Assembly: GCA_029959615.1 (NCBI GenBank)
Contig: JASCOD010000002.1
Location: 744,001-808,000 of the forward strand
Source: Flavobacteriaceae bacterium PS02338
GTDB lineage: Bacteria; Bacteroidota; Bacteroidia; Sphingobacteriales; Sphingobacteriaceae
Length of the DNA: 64,000 nucleotides
Reading direction: 5' to 3'
The notes under the pieces were generated by a model, which was given only the letters and a program-made list of their open reading frames with translations, ran no database searches and had not been told where the DNA came from. The position numbers and the translations under genes are program-made. Of the stretch, positions 1-7,932 are shown one piece after another; the first letter of the stretch is position 1, and each line of letters opens with the position of its first letter.

Positions 1-14
1 TCACCCGATAATCG

Positions 15-1046
15 ATGCAACCAAAACTAAAATTCCTTGACCGTTACCTAACCCTATGGATATTCCTTGCAATGGTAGTCGGTGTGGGATTGGGTTATTT
101 CTTTCCCAATATGTCAATCGTAACAGACAGCTTGTCCTTGGGCACAACAAATATTCCTTTGGCAATAGGTTTAATACTGATGATGTACCCACCATTGGCA
201 AAAGTGGATTATTCATTATTGCCCAAAGCATTTAAGGATAAAAAAGTGATCGGCATATCCTTATTGTTGAATTGGGTTGTAGGCACAGTACTGATGTTCG
301 GTCTAGCGGTTCTTTTTTTGCGCAACGAACCGGATTATATGACAGGCTTGATATTGATAGGCTTAGCGAGATGCATTGCCATGGTCATCGTATGGAGCGA
401 TTTGGCAAAAGCTAACAGAGAATATACTGCATTCTTGGTAGCATTAAATAGCATCTTCCAGATACTCTCATATAGCTTCTTAGTCTGGCTGTTCATTAAC
501 GTATTACCTGAAAAGTTAGGATTAGCCACTTACAATGTAAGCGTATCAATGAAAGATGTAACTGAAAGTGTTTTGATATTTTTAGGCATTCCGTTTTTAG
601 CGGGATTTCTTAGTCGCTATTTTCTGGTCAAATCAAAGGGTATTGAATGGTACAACAGAATATTTGTTCCCAAGATATCGCCGATCACCTTATATGCTCT
701 GCTGTTTACCATCATATTAATGTTCAGCCTGAAAGGTGATAAAATACTGGAACTGCCAATGGATGTCGTAAAAATAGCTATACCCTTGATCATCTATTTT
801 TTACTGATGTTTTTCGTGAGTTTCTTTATAAGCAAATCTTTGAAAGTTCCGTACGAAAGAAACGCATCCATAGCTTTTACAGCAACGGGAAATAATTTTG
901 AACTAGCTATAGCAGTAGCCATAGCAGTTTTTGGCATTCATTCGCCACAGGCATTCGTGGGCGTGATCGGTCCATTGGTGGAAGTACCCGTATTGATCCT
1001 CTTGGTAAGGGCAAGTTTGTGGTTAAAGAAAAGATACTATAATTGA
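15..1046 (+). CDS. arsB: ACR3-family arsenite efflux transporter
   Basis: This 343-aa integral membrane protein exports arsenite across the inner membrane, driven by the proton gradient. It has about ten hydrophobic segments and matches the ACR3 family in length. The family's conserved Cys lies in a membrane helix near residue 119 ([12 protein letters not shown]), and the helix signature [12 protein letters not shown] is near residue 295. The start near the window edge fits the usual N-terminus ([17 protein letters not shown]), so the gene looks complete. Its ars partners (arsR, arsC), if present, would lie left of the window. The genes to the right, for a K+ channel and fluoride export, suggest a stress-ion island. 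Family assignment is firm; the substrate follows from the family. Confidence 0.95.
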   Translation: MQPKLKFLDRYLTLWIFLAMVVGVGLGYFFPNMSIVTDSLSLGTTNIPLAIGLILMMYPPLAKVDYSLLPKAFKDKKVIGISLLLNWVVGTVLMFGLAVLFLRNEPDYMTGLILIGLARCIAMVIVWSDLAKANREYTAFLVALNSIFQILSYSFLVWLFINVLPEKLGLATYNVSVSMKDVTESVLIFLGIPFLAGFLSRYFLVKSKGIEWYNRIFVPKISPITLYALLFTIILMFSLKGDKILELPMDVVKIAIPLIIYFLLMFFVSFFISKSLKVPYERNASIAFTATGNNFELAIAVAIAVFGIHSPQAFVGVIGPLVEVPVLILLVRASLWLKKRYYN

Positions 1047-1226
1047 TAAGTTTTCTAAAGTAGAATAGCTTATCATCGGTCGAAAAAGCTATAATTTTGG
1101 ATTATTTTCTTCGTAAAAGGTATATTAGTTAAGCAAAAACCTGATAAATTCCATTGACTGGGTTTAGTTTGATACTTTCGCTAGGAACAAACTGGAGAAA
1201 ATTGCAGAATAATAGTCGAAATCATC

Positions 1227-2114
1227 ATGAAAAAAAATAGAGACAATAGCCTTCCGTTCAAAAGTAAGCTTGACTTGTTCCGACAGAAAATTTATATCGT
1301 CATATACGGTGTCAATACCCCTGCTGGAAAGACATTTGATGTTGCCCTGCTCATTTTTATCCTGTTGAGCGTATTTACGATCATGCTGGAAACCGTTGAA
1401 GGGATCGATGCAAGGTTTCATAGAGAACTGATTCTTTTGGAATGGTTTTTCACAATCATATTTACATTAGAATATGGTCTACGAATATTTGTCAGCAAAA
1501 ATCCTTTCAAGTATATCTTTAGCTTTTATGGGATAATAGATTTGTTATCCATCCTACCAATGTTTCTATCCCTATTTATTAAGGGAAGTCATATTCTCAG
1601 CAGTTTTAGAATCTTAAGATTGCTTCGCTTGTTCAGGGTTTTCCGTTTGATGGAATTTATGGAGGAATCATCGAAATTAAAAGTAGCGTTGCTTGCCAGC
1701 AGAGCGAAAATCATGGTATTTCTCTATACGGTAACCATCATCGCCATTTTGATCGGCACCTTGATGTACTATGTAGAAGGGCCGAAAAATGGTTTTACCA
1801 GTATCCCAAGAAGTGTCTTTTATACCATAGTTACCCTAACTACTGTAGGTTATGGCGATATGGTGCCAACAACAGCACTGGGCCAGTTTCTGTCAATGGT
1901 TTTGATGGTTACCGGCTATGGTATCATTGCGGTACCTACCGGTATTGTTGGCGTAGAGATTGCTAAGGAGGTAGGGAGATCGATTAGTGAAGAAAAAATC
2001 AAAGATACCGAACACGACAGGTTAAACAGTATTGTTTGCGCACATTGTAATAGAGAAAAACATAGAAAAGATGCTGAATACTGTTACCATTGTGGGCATC
2101 AGTTGCATATATAG
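1227..2114 (+). CDS. Voltage-gated-type potassium channel with C-terminal zinc ribbon
   Basis: This 295-aa protein has the six-helix plan of Kv-type channels. An S4-like Arg-rich helix (RILRLLRLFRVFRL) lies near residues 130-145, and the pore loop carries the K+ selectivity filter TLTTVGYGD near residues 205-213. The last 40 residues hold two CxxC pairs (CAHC and CYHC) that should form a zinc ribbon, a cytosolic tail that is unusual for a Kv channel. The start at 1227 gives a short basic N-terminus before helix S1. It stands alone, 180 bp after arsB. The K+ channel call is strong; a regulatory or redox role for the zinc ribbon is only inference. Confidence 0.9.
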   Translation: MKKNRDNSLPFKSKLDLFRQKIYIVIYGVNTPAGKTFDVALLIFILLSVFTIMLETVEGIDARFHRELILLEWFFTIIFTLEYGLRIFVSKNPFKYIFSFYGIIDLLSILPMFLSLFIKGSHILSSFRILRLLRLFRVFRLMEFMEESSKLKVALLASRAKIMVFLYTVTIIAILIGTLMYYVEGPKNGFTSIPRSVFYTIVTLTTVGYGDMVPTTALGQFLSMVLMVTGYGIIAVPTGIVGVEIAKEVGRSISEEKIKDTEHDRLNSIVCAHCNREKHRKDAEYCYHCGHQLHI

Positions 2115-2182
2115 TTTTTTATTAAAAATAGGTATTTTAAAATGATGTCTTTAATTTCAATTTATTACTGTTAAATAAATAG

Positions 2183-2581
2183 ATGGCACATGTTACTGAT
2201 ATTTCAGCAAAATGGGTAGTCATCTCTTTCGGACTATTCTTTATCTGTGCAGGGCTTTTAATGCTGCTTTTACCTGCAAAGGCTAACAACATTTTACGAA
2301 AAGCTGGAAGCACAAACTTTATCAATTATGCAGAAATCACTATTCGGATAATTCCAGCACTGGGTCTGATATTTTCGGCAGACAATTCTAAATATCCGGA
2401 TATTTTTAAATTATTTGGTTGGTTCATGCTGTTAACTTCTTTGGTTTTATACTTTGTGCCTCGTCAAATCCACCATAATTTTTCGCTGAAGGCGGCAGAG
2501 GTTCTAAAACCTTTATATTTCCGGTTGATTTCACCTTTTGCGGTTCTCATTGGAGCTGTGCTTATTTATTCTGTTATTTAA
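2183..2581 (+). CDS. Small four-helix membrane protein of unknown function
   Basis: This 132-aa protein has four hydrophobic segments (about residues 9-30, 48-66, 76-92 and 112-131) with short charged loops. I do not recognise a named family. It sits between the K+ channel and the fluoride-riboswitch transcript but ends before the riboswitch promoter, so it is not obviously part of the fluoride operon. An integral inner-membrane location is clear from the sequence; nothing supports a specific function. Confidence 0.75.
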   Translation: MAHVTDISAKWVVISFGLFFICAGLLMLLLPAKANNILRKAGSTNFINYAEITIRIIPALGLIFSADNSKYPDIFKLFGWFMLLTSLVLYFVPRQIHHNFSLKAAEVLKPLYFRLISPFAVLIGAVLIYSVI

Positions 2582-2671
2582 ACAAATTGTTAAAAGATTA
2601 CTTTTGGAAATAACATCCTCGATAATACGGTTAGGTACATGTTAATCAAATAATGAAAAGAAATAGATACG

Positions 2672-2701
2672 TTAGAATTTTAATGTTTTTTTATATATTT
2701 G
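2672..2701 (+). promoter_or_regulatory. Promoter of the fluoride riboswitch transcript
   Basis: A perfect Bacteroidetes -7 element TATATTTG (TAnnTTTG) lies at 2694-2701, and a weak -33-like TTAG at 2672-2675. Transcription would begin near 2707, right at the 5' end of the riboswitch aptamer. Confidence 0.6.
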
Positions 2702-2708
2702 TCTTAGT

Positions 2709-2767
2709 AGAAGGAAATGGTGTTCTTCCTTACCCAACCGCTTTAAAGGAGCTGATGACGCCTGATT
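2709..2767 (+). ncRNA. Fluoride riboswitch (crcB motif)
   Basis: The segment carries the crcB-motif signature in order: GGAAATGGTGTTCTTCC (2713-2729), AACCGC, and GCTGATGACGCC (2751-2762). GGAA pairs with TTCC in the first hairpin. GGTGTT can pair with GACGCC as the conserved pseudoknot. The aptamer lies directly upstream of a CLC gene with CLC-F features, the class of gene this riboswitch is known to control. It senses free fluoride and switches expression on. Confidence 0.93.
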
Positions 2768-2794
2768 AAATTAAAGTAGAACATTTTAATCAGG
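2761..2794 (+). promoter_or_regulatory. Riboswitch expression-platform hairpin before the CLC-F start
   Basis: CCTGATTAAA (2761-2770) and TTTAATCAGG (2785-2794) are perfect 10-bp complements with a 14-nt loop, ending six bases before the start codon at 2801. The first CC is shared with the aptamer's GACGCC, so the hairpin and the ligand-bound pseudoknot compete. No U-run follows, which points to translational control by blocking ribosome access. This mechanism is inferred from the geometry. Confidence 0.7.
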
Positions 2795-2800
2795 TATATT

Positions 2801-4108
2801 ATGTCAAAAAATCAGCGTTCCCCTCGTAAAACAGCTTCAATTCAGTTCAGAATATTTTTCAGAAAATATCCGGCACTCCCTTATGTTTTCAAATGGCTTT
2901 GTATCAGTTTAGTTGTTGGGCTTACCGTCGGTTCAGCATCTGCGGGTTTTCTGATTTCACTGGATTGGGCAACAAATTTCAGGGAAAACCACCAATGGTT
3001 GATTGCACTGCTACCTATTGGTGGTCTGCTTATCGGTCTTTTGTACTATTATTACGGTAAAGATGCCGAAGCAGGTAATAATTTGTTGATCGATACCATA
3101 CACGAGCCCCAAAAAGTAATCCCATTCCATATGGCTCCTTTTGTTTACCTCGGAACGATGGTCACCCATTTTTTCGGCGGTTCAGCAGGACGTGAAGGAA
3201 CAGCGTTGCAGATGGCAGGAGCCATCGCAGACCAGTTTAGCGGACCTTTCAGGCTGTCTTCGTCAGAGCGAACCATATTGATCATTTCGGCTATTGCGGC
3301 AGGTTTCGGTTCTGTATTCGGAACCCCATTAGCCGGTGCTATCTTTGGCCTAGAAGTATTTCTGATCGGACGTATCCGATATAATGCCATATTCCCTGCA
3401 TTCGCTTCAGCCATTTTTGCCGATTGGGTTACCCATCTCTGGCAGGCGAAGCATACTCATTATCATATCAGCGTGGTACCCGAACTCGACTTTTTGCCAG
3501 TTCTATATAGTATTATAGCAGGTGTTGCTTTCGGTCTCTGTGCGGCCTCCTTCAGTAAAACCATTCATTGGACAGCATACCAATTCAAAAAACGGATAAT
3601 TTTCCCACCAATGCGTCCTTTTGTCGGTGGTATTATGGTGGCATTGGCTGTGCTGGCAATTGGTACTACCAAGTATATCGGATTAGGTATTCCTACAATT
3701 GTGCAGTCATTTGAAACGCAATTGCCTCCATATGATTTTGCTGTTAAAATGGCTTTTACAATTGTCACACTTGCAGCTGGCTTTAAGGGTGGCGAAGTTA
3801 CACCCTTGTTCTTTATCGGAGCTGCATTGGGTAGCGCCCTCTCTTTAGTAATTCCGTTACCTGTGGGTCTTTTAGCAGGCATGGGTTTTGTTGCCGTGTT
3901 TGCAGGGGCTACCAATACTCCGCTGGCCTGTATGCTGATGGGAATAGAGCTTTTCGGATCAGACTGTGGTATTTATGTGGCCATTGCCTGTGTGGTATCT
4001 TATCTTTTTTCAGGACATAACAGTATCTATGGGAGGCAGAAGATAGGCGAACCCAAGTACAGTCGTTTCAGCAACTATTCAGATAAAACCATTTCTCACC
4101 TAAAGTAA
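2801..4108 (+). CDS. CLC-F-type fluoride/proton antiporter (chloride channel family)
   Basis: This 435-aa membrane protein belongs to the voltage-gated chloride channel (CLC) superfamily. It shows GSAGREGTALQ near residue 130 and GFKGGEVTPLFFIGA near residue 328. Canonical CLCs have GSGIP at the first anion site; here the equivalent stretch reads AGNNLLIDTIH (near residue 91), and GREGT replaces GREGP. Both changes are features of the CLC-F subclass, which exchanges fluoride for protons. The fluoride riboswitch just upstream independently supports that substrate. An adjacent DUF190 gene follows 14 bp later and is probably cotranscribed. The start at 2801 directly follows the riboswitch hairpin. 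Confidence 0.9.
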   Translation: MSKNQRSPRKTASIQFRIFFRKYPALPYVFKWLCISLVVGLTVGSASAGFLISLDWATNFRENHQWLIALLPIGGLLIGLLYYYYGKDAEAGNNLLIDTIHEPQKVIPFHMAPFVYLGTMVTHFFGGSAGREGTALQMAGAIADQFSGPFRLSSSERTILIISAIAAGFGSVFGTPLAGAIFGLEVFLIGRIRYNAIFPAFASAIFADWVTHLWQAKHTHYHISVVPELDFLPVLYSIIAGVAFGLCAASFSKTIHWTAYQFKKRIIFPPMRPFVGGIMVALAVLAIGTTKYIGLGIPTIVQSFETQLPPYDFAVKMAFTIVTLAAGFKGGEVTPLFFIGAALGSALSLVIPLPVGLLAGMGFVAVFAGATNTPLACMLMGIELFGSDCGIYVAIACVVSYLFSGHNSIYGRQKIGEPKYSRFSNYSDKTISHLK

Positions 4109-4122
4109 AATTCAGAGCAATT

Positions 4123-4467
4123 ATGGAAAAGTATCAGGTATTACGGATATATTTCAAATACGGTCAAAAATCCAAAAAATTATCATTTTGGCGAAAACTG
4201 TGGGATTGTAGTTTAAGCAATCAATTACTCAAAGCAGCGAAAGCGCAAAAAATATACCAGGCAAATATTTTTAATGCCAATGCAGGTTATCTGGGTAATG
4301 GGAACATCGTATACAATGTATCAGAACTTCCACCACTTAAAAATACGGTATGCCTAGAGCTTGTAGATGGTGAACTAAAATTACAGACCTTTTTGAAAGA
4401 CAACGAAGCGGAGCTGAAAGAAGCCAGAAGCGTTTTACTAATTCCCACAGTGCTAATCACGCCATAA
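4123..4467 (+). CDS. DUF190-family protein in the fluoride operon
   Basis: This 114-aa soluble protein has the DUF190 pattern: an N-terminal LRIYF strand, a central NANAGYLGNGNIVYN glycine segment, and a C-terminal VCLELVDGE strand followed by KLQTFL. The fold is PII-like. DUF190 proteins often accompany fluoride exporters, and this one follows the CLC-F gene by 14 bp on the same riboswitch transcript. It lacks transmembrane segments. A regulatory role is inferred from context only. A terminator hairpin follows at 4500. Confidence 0.75.
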   Translation: MEKYQVLRIYFKYGQKSKKLSFWRKLWDCSLSNQLLKAAKAQKIYQANIFNANAGYLGNGNIVYNVSELPPLKNTVCLELVDGELKLQTFLKDNEAELKEARSVLLIPTVLITP

Positions 4468-4499
4468 TTGAGATCTAAATCTCTATTTATACTAACAAG

Positions 4500-4530
4500 A
4501 AGGCTGAAATCTATCCTTCAGCCTTTCTAC
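4500..4530 (+). terminator. Rho-independent terminator of the fluoride operon
   Basis: AAGGCTGAA (4500-4508) pairs with TTCAGCCTT (4517-4525), then a T-rich tract follows. The hairpin overlaps the last codons of convergent nhaA, so it may stop transcripts from both sides. Confidence 0.75.
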
Positions 4531-5692
4531 TTTTTCTTTTACCAGAAAATTTCAAAATCACATAGCCTAAAATCCCCGCGATTAATGAGGTGATCAGTAC
4601 AGATAATTTTGCCTCCTCTATGAATATTTGGTTATCAAATGATAGCATTGATATAAAAATTGACATTGTAAAGCCTATTCCAGCAAGTAGTCCCAACCCC
4701 AAAATATGCATTATTTTACTGTTTTCAGGTAATTGGCCGATCCCAAGTCTCGAGCATAAAAAAGAGGTCGTCACAATACCTACTGGCTTGCCGAAAATCA
4801 GCCCCATAGAAATCCCCAAGCCTAATGGAGACGTCAAACCCTCGATCATTTCGTTTTGAATAGTAATATTGGTATTGGCGAATGCAAAGATGGGGATAAT
4901 CAGAAAATTAACAGGTTTCACCAGGGCGTGTTCCAATCTTTCTAAAGGTGATGTTTCATCGGTATCGTTAGTCGGCAGGGTCATCGCTACCAATACTCCG
5001 GCAATGGTAGCGTGGATGCCGGAATGGTGAACAAAATACCATATGAATATTCCCGGGATGAGATACAGGTAAGGGTTTTTTACATTTAAACGGTTCATCA
5101 CTATCAAAATAATCATTCCCACTCCCGCCAGTCCAAGGTAAACAAATTCAATACCAGAAGAATAAAAAATGGCGATCACCAAAATCGCAATCAGGTCATC
5201 AACAATTGCCAATGCAGCCAAGAATATTTTTAAACTGCTTGGTATCCGTTTATCCAATAGTGAAATTACCGCTAATGCAAATGCAATATCGGTAGCCATT
5301 GGTATACCCCATCCGCCAGCTGTTTCACTTCCCGAATTGCAAACTAAATATATCACAGCGGGCACCACAGCTCCGCCAATAGCAGCAACAATTGGCAACA
5401 CGGCCTTTTTAGGTGAAGAAAGTTCTCCTTCAACAATTTCCCTTTTAATTTCCAAACCCACCAACAAAAAAAAGACGGCCATCAATCCATCATTAATCCA
5501 CATACTCAGAGAATAATTGAGATGTATGGTTTCATTTTCAAAACCAAGTTTGGTGTCCAATAGATTTTGTAGTGGAACTGCTAGTGATGTATTTGCAATT
5601 ATCAAGGAAAGTATGACACATAAAAAAAGAAGGACCCCCCCAAAATTACTGGAATGTACAAAGTCTTTGAAAATCCTAAAATTGATGCTCAT
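4511..5692 (-). CDS. nhaA: Na+/H+ antiporter NhaA
   Basis: This 393-aa protein has the NhaA length and roughly 11-12 hydrophobic segments. The ion-binding Asp pair appears in ALAIVDDLIAILVIAIFY near residues 163-164. MATDIAFALAV near residue 132 and GIHATIAGVLVAM near residue 225 are further NhaA signatures. It exports Na+ in exchange for protons at the inner membrane and maintains pH and salt balance. It converges on the fluoride operon. NhaA-type genes are among those known to be linked to fluoride riboswitches, but I see no aptamer in its own leader; instead there is a 16-bp palindrome at 5745. Confidence 0.95.
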   Translation of the reverse strand: MSINFRIFKDFVHSSNFGGVLLFLCVILSLIIANTSLAVPLQNLLDTKLGFENETIHLNYSLSMWINDGLMAVFFLLVGLEIKREIVEGELSSPKKAVLPIVAAIGGAVVPAVIYLVCNSGSETAGGWGIPMATDIAFALAVISLLDKRIPSSLKIFLAALAIVDDLIAILVIAIFYSSGIEFVYLGLAGVGMIILIVMNRLNVKNPYLYLIPGIFIWYFVHHSGIHATIAGVLVAMTLPTNDTDETSPLERLEHALVKPVNFLIIPIFAFANTNITIQNEMIEGLTSPLGLGISMGLIFGKPVGIVTTSFLCSRLGIGQLPENSKIMHILGLGLLAGIGFTMSIFISMLSFDNQIFIEEAKLSVLITSLIAGILGYVILKFSGKRKSRKAEG

Positions 5693-5744
5693 TGGAATAT
5701 TTGTATTGTTAAATTAAAACATTGCAATATACCAATAAGTATTA

Positions 5745-5760
5745 ATTCCAATATTGGAAT
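5745..5760. repeat. 16-bp perfect palindrome upstream of nhaA
   Basis: ATTCCAATATTGGAAT lies 53 bp upstream of the nhaA start in an AT-rich leader. The symmetry suits a dimeric regulator, but no regulator gene is next to it. Confidence 0.5.
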
Positions 5761-5855
5761 CAATAGCTATCTGACAAACACATTTTGAAAAGTTCTATTG
5801 GTAATTTGCAAATCATTAACTAAATTTACACTGCTTTGCAGTAAAGTAGACTATC

Positions 5856-5972
5856 AAAAGGTGCGTAATTAGGGGAGTCTAATTCCAAAACCCACAAGAT
5901 ATTGTTTATTCGCTGGGATTTTCACTAGGTGTAAATCCCAGCGGGATCACAGGGCTAGGCCCAATTAGAGAT
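5856..5972 (+). other. Structured non-coding stretch between nhaA and the integrase
   Basis: The gene-free interval 5693-6156 contains several strong stems. AATTAG and CTAATT flank GGGGAGT near 5869-5887. GCTGGGATTT and AAATCCCAGC form a perfect 10-bp stem around 5915-5943. GGGCTAGGCCC follows near 5952-5962, and then the terminator at 5973. No coding region fits. It could be a small RNA transcribed rightward, or a gene end that served as integration site. It does not fold as a tRNA: the loop of the main stem is 11 nt and no acceptor stem is present. Confidence 0.35.
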
Positions 5973-5998
5973 AAGCTCCTTGAAAAAGGGGCTTTTTT
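5973..5998 (+). terminator. Rho-independent terminator upstream of the integrase
   Basis: AAGCTCCTT (5973-5981) pairs with AAGGGGCTT (5986-5994; one G-U pair), followed directly by TTTT. It is oriented to end a rightward transcript, yet no rightward gene precedes it, which suggests a non-coding RNA or a truncated gene. Confidence 0.7.
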
Positions 5999-6060
5999 CG
6001 TTTAAAATCCCAATTCTTCAAAAATTTCAGTTTAAGCAAAACCAACCGAATACAGGCAAA

Positions 6061-6110
6061 TCGGTTACCTTTTCGGTTACCAAAGGTTTTTCGGATTTTT
6101 GGTAACCGAA
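6061..6110. repeat. 13-bp inverted repeat plus extra half-site before the integrase
   Basis: TTCGGTTACCAAA (6072-6084) and TTTGGTAACCGAA (6098-6110) are perfect inverted copies 13 bp apart. A further direct copy of TCGGTTACC lies at 6061-6069, 12 bp before the copy inside the left arm. The cluster ends 47 bp before the integrase start. It may hold arm-type recombinase sites of the attachment region, or an operator controlling the integrase. Confidence 0.55.
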
Positions 6111-6156
6111 TGCTTCCTGCTAATTTGTATCTGTTTGATTTTCAGTTTAAAGAACC

Positions 6157-7425
6157 ATGTTTCACTTTAAAAAAATGGTTATGAAAGTAAATGAACATCT
6201 TTCAATTTTATTCTGGTTACGTCGCAATCGTAAAAACATCGGCGGCCAGATCCCTATTTATGTGCGTATCACCGTGGACGGTACACGTGACGGCTTTGCT
6301 ACCGGAAAGAAAATTGATGCAGTCTTCTGGAACGAGGAGACCGGGGCCAGTGCGGATTGTCCCGATCAACATGTGATCAATAGCTACATTACCAAAACTA
6401 AAGCGGCATTGGAAAAGTGCTACAATCTACTCGAGGCAACTGAGGTTACTGTAACCGCTACCATGGTGCGGGACAAATATATGCCCAGAGCGCCGCTGCA
6501 ACGCACATTAATGGATGCGTTTAAACTGCACAATACCGAGTTTTCCGAGCGTGTGGGCAAGAAAAACGGAAAGAAGGGCACGCTGTTGCGCTATCAACGA
6601 TTGGAGAAAAAGGTCGCCACTTTTCTGTATCAGCAGTATAAGGTCAGGGATGTGGCACTAGAGGGAATGAAAAAATCTTTTGCTCCTAATTTCTACCATC
6701 ATATGCTGATGGACGATATCGGTCCGAACACGGCAATGACCTATGCCAAAACGTTGAAACAGGTGCTCTCCCGTGCCGTAAGTGAAGGTTGGATTACCCA
6801 CAATCCCTGCGGTAACTTTAAATTTTCCTATGTACAACCGGAGCGCGAATATCTCGAGAAGCATGAAATTACAAAGATCTATGACAAGGTGCTTAAGGTG
6901 CCCAGGTTAGATGAAGTAAGGGATGTTTTTATCTTCTGCTGTTTTACAGGCTACGCTTATGAAACCACTTACAATCTTACCCAAGAGAACCTTTTCAAGG
7001 GATTGGATGGAAAGATGTGGGTGACCAAGAACAGAGCGAAAACAGGCACGGAAGAAACGGTACCGCTGCTGCCCATCGCTTTAGCGATCATCGGCAAGTA
7101 TAAGAACCACCCCTATTGTGTCGCCAACAACAAGCTATTACCGGTAAACAGTAACTATAGGTACAATGCCTACCTCAAGGAAATTGCGGATCTCTGTGGC
7201 ATTACTAAAAAACTGACCACCCATACGGCCAGGCATACTTTTGCCACGACAATTACATTGGAAAACGATGTACCGATTGAAACTGTGGCCAAGATGCTGG
7301 GACACAAAAATTTGCGAACGACGCAGATCTATGCCCAGATTACCAAACGCAAGATCAGCAATAATATGAAGGAGCTTCAGGATAAGCTCTTTGATAAGGA
7401 TGGATCATTCAAATCAGTTTTTTAA
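6157..7425 (+). CDS. Tyrosine recombinase/integrase of CTnDOT type
   Basis: This protein of about 420 aa probably catalyses integration and excision of the element. The N-terminus (about residues 8-100) is an arm-DNA-binding domain with RRNRKNIGGQIPIYVRIT; a SAM-like core-binding domain spans about residues 110-220. The catalytic domain has HTARH (HxxR) near residue 355, then GHKNLRTTQIYAQ with the conserved His and nucleophilic Tyr. At the usual first Arg position the sequence reads CFTGYAYETTYNLT without that Arg, as in IntDOT-like enzymes. A second start at 6181 (MKVNEHLSILF) fits relatives better. It follows a repeat cluster, and only a decayed gene separates it from the PUL. Confidence 0.93.
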   Translation: MFHFKKMVMKVNEHLSILFWLRRNRKNIGGQIPIYVRITVDGTRDGFATGKKIDAVFWNEETGASADCPDQHVINSYITKTKAALEKCYNLLEATEVTVTATMVRDKYMPRAPLQRTLMDAFKLHNTEFSERVGKKNGKKGTLLRYQRLEKKVATFLYQQYKVRDVALEGMKKSFAPNFYHHMLMDDIGPNTAMTYAKTLKQVLSRAVSEGWITHNPCGNFKFSYVQPEREYLEKHEITKIYDKVLKVPRLDEVRDVFIFCCFTGYAYETTYNLTQENLFKGLDGKMWVTKNRAKTGTEETVPLLPIALAIIGKYKNHPYCVANNKLLPVNSNYRYNAYLKEIADLCGITKKLTTHTARHTFATTITLENDVPIETVAKMLGHKNLRTTQIYAQITKRKISNNMKELQDKLFDKDGSFKSVF

Positions 7426-7470
7426 AAGCCAAATGTTCGTAACTAAATAAGACCAAATTATTATCCTTTA

Positions 7471-7768
7471 GACATTATCATTCTGTTGGCTACAGGATTA
7501 AATCTCAGAAAGGAACGCAATTTCTTATCTGGGCAAATCAAGTGTTAAAGGAATAAATGCTGAATGGCTATGCCATATAAATGAACAAAAAATGAAGGAG
7601 CAGGCCAAACAGCTCAAACAATTGAAAAAGCCCGTTGATCTTTTGGGCAATGTGATCAAGCATTAGGAACTGACCAATGATGAAGCCGCGGGGCTTTTAC
7701 AGGGCGTTACAGATTACAGCTATGTATTTTACCCCAGCTTAGAGGCAGTCGGCCGTATAGAAAAATGA
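7471..7768 (+). pseudogene. Decayed RhuM-family gene fragment
   Basis: Translation in shifting frames recovers the RhuM core. DII at 7471 passes through a one-base shift into SVGYRIKSQKGTQFLIWANQVLKE, then a TAA stop, MLNGYAI, another shift, NEQKMKEQAKQLKQLKKPVDLLGNVIKH (read in pieces), a TAG stop, and ELTNDEAAGLLQGVTDYSY. RhuM proteins occur on genomic islands. Two frameshifts, two nonsense codons and loss of both ends make this non-functional. No intact gene occupies 7426-7932. Downstream of 7768 the sequence has a hairpin terminator but nothing else I recognise. Confidence 0.75.
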
Positions 7769-7837
7769 TGTAAACTAATTCCAGCAAAAACACTCAAAAA
7801 CGACAAGTACTTTCACGACGAAACAGATAAACAAAAA

Positions 7838-7864
7838 AAGTCTGACCAGATGGCCGGACTTTTC
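7838..7864 (+). terminator. Probable terminator after the RhuM remnant
   Basis: AAGTCTGACC (7838-7847) and GGCCGGACTT (7852-7861) form a 10-bp stem with one A-C mismatch and a 4-nt loop, followed by a short T-run. It could serve the integrase/RhuM transcript. Confidence 0.45.
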
Positions 7865-7932
7865 CGATCAGGGCATAGGATGTCTAAGTATATACGCTAT
7901 TACCTGAAAAAATTACTATTTAAACTTCTAGC

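Noticed and set aside
5915..5950. tRNA 3' end as the integration site
   Set aside because: The stem has 10 bp and an 11-nt loop, no T-loop consensus, and no acceptor stem can be formed.
7850..7932. CRISPR array or tandem repeats near the integrase
   Set aside because: Only single hairpins are present; no repeated units with regular spacers occur anywhere in the window.
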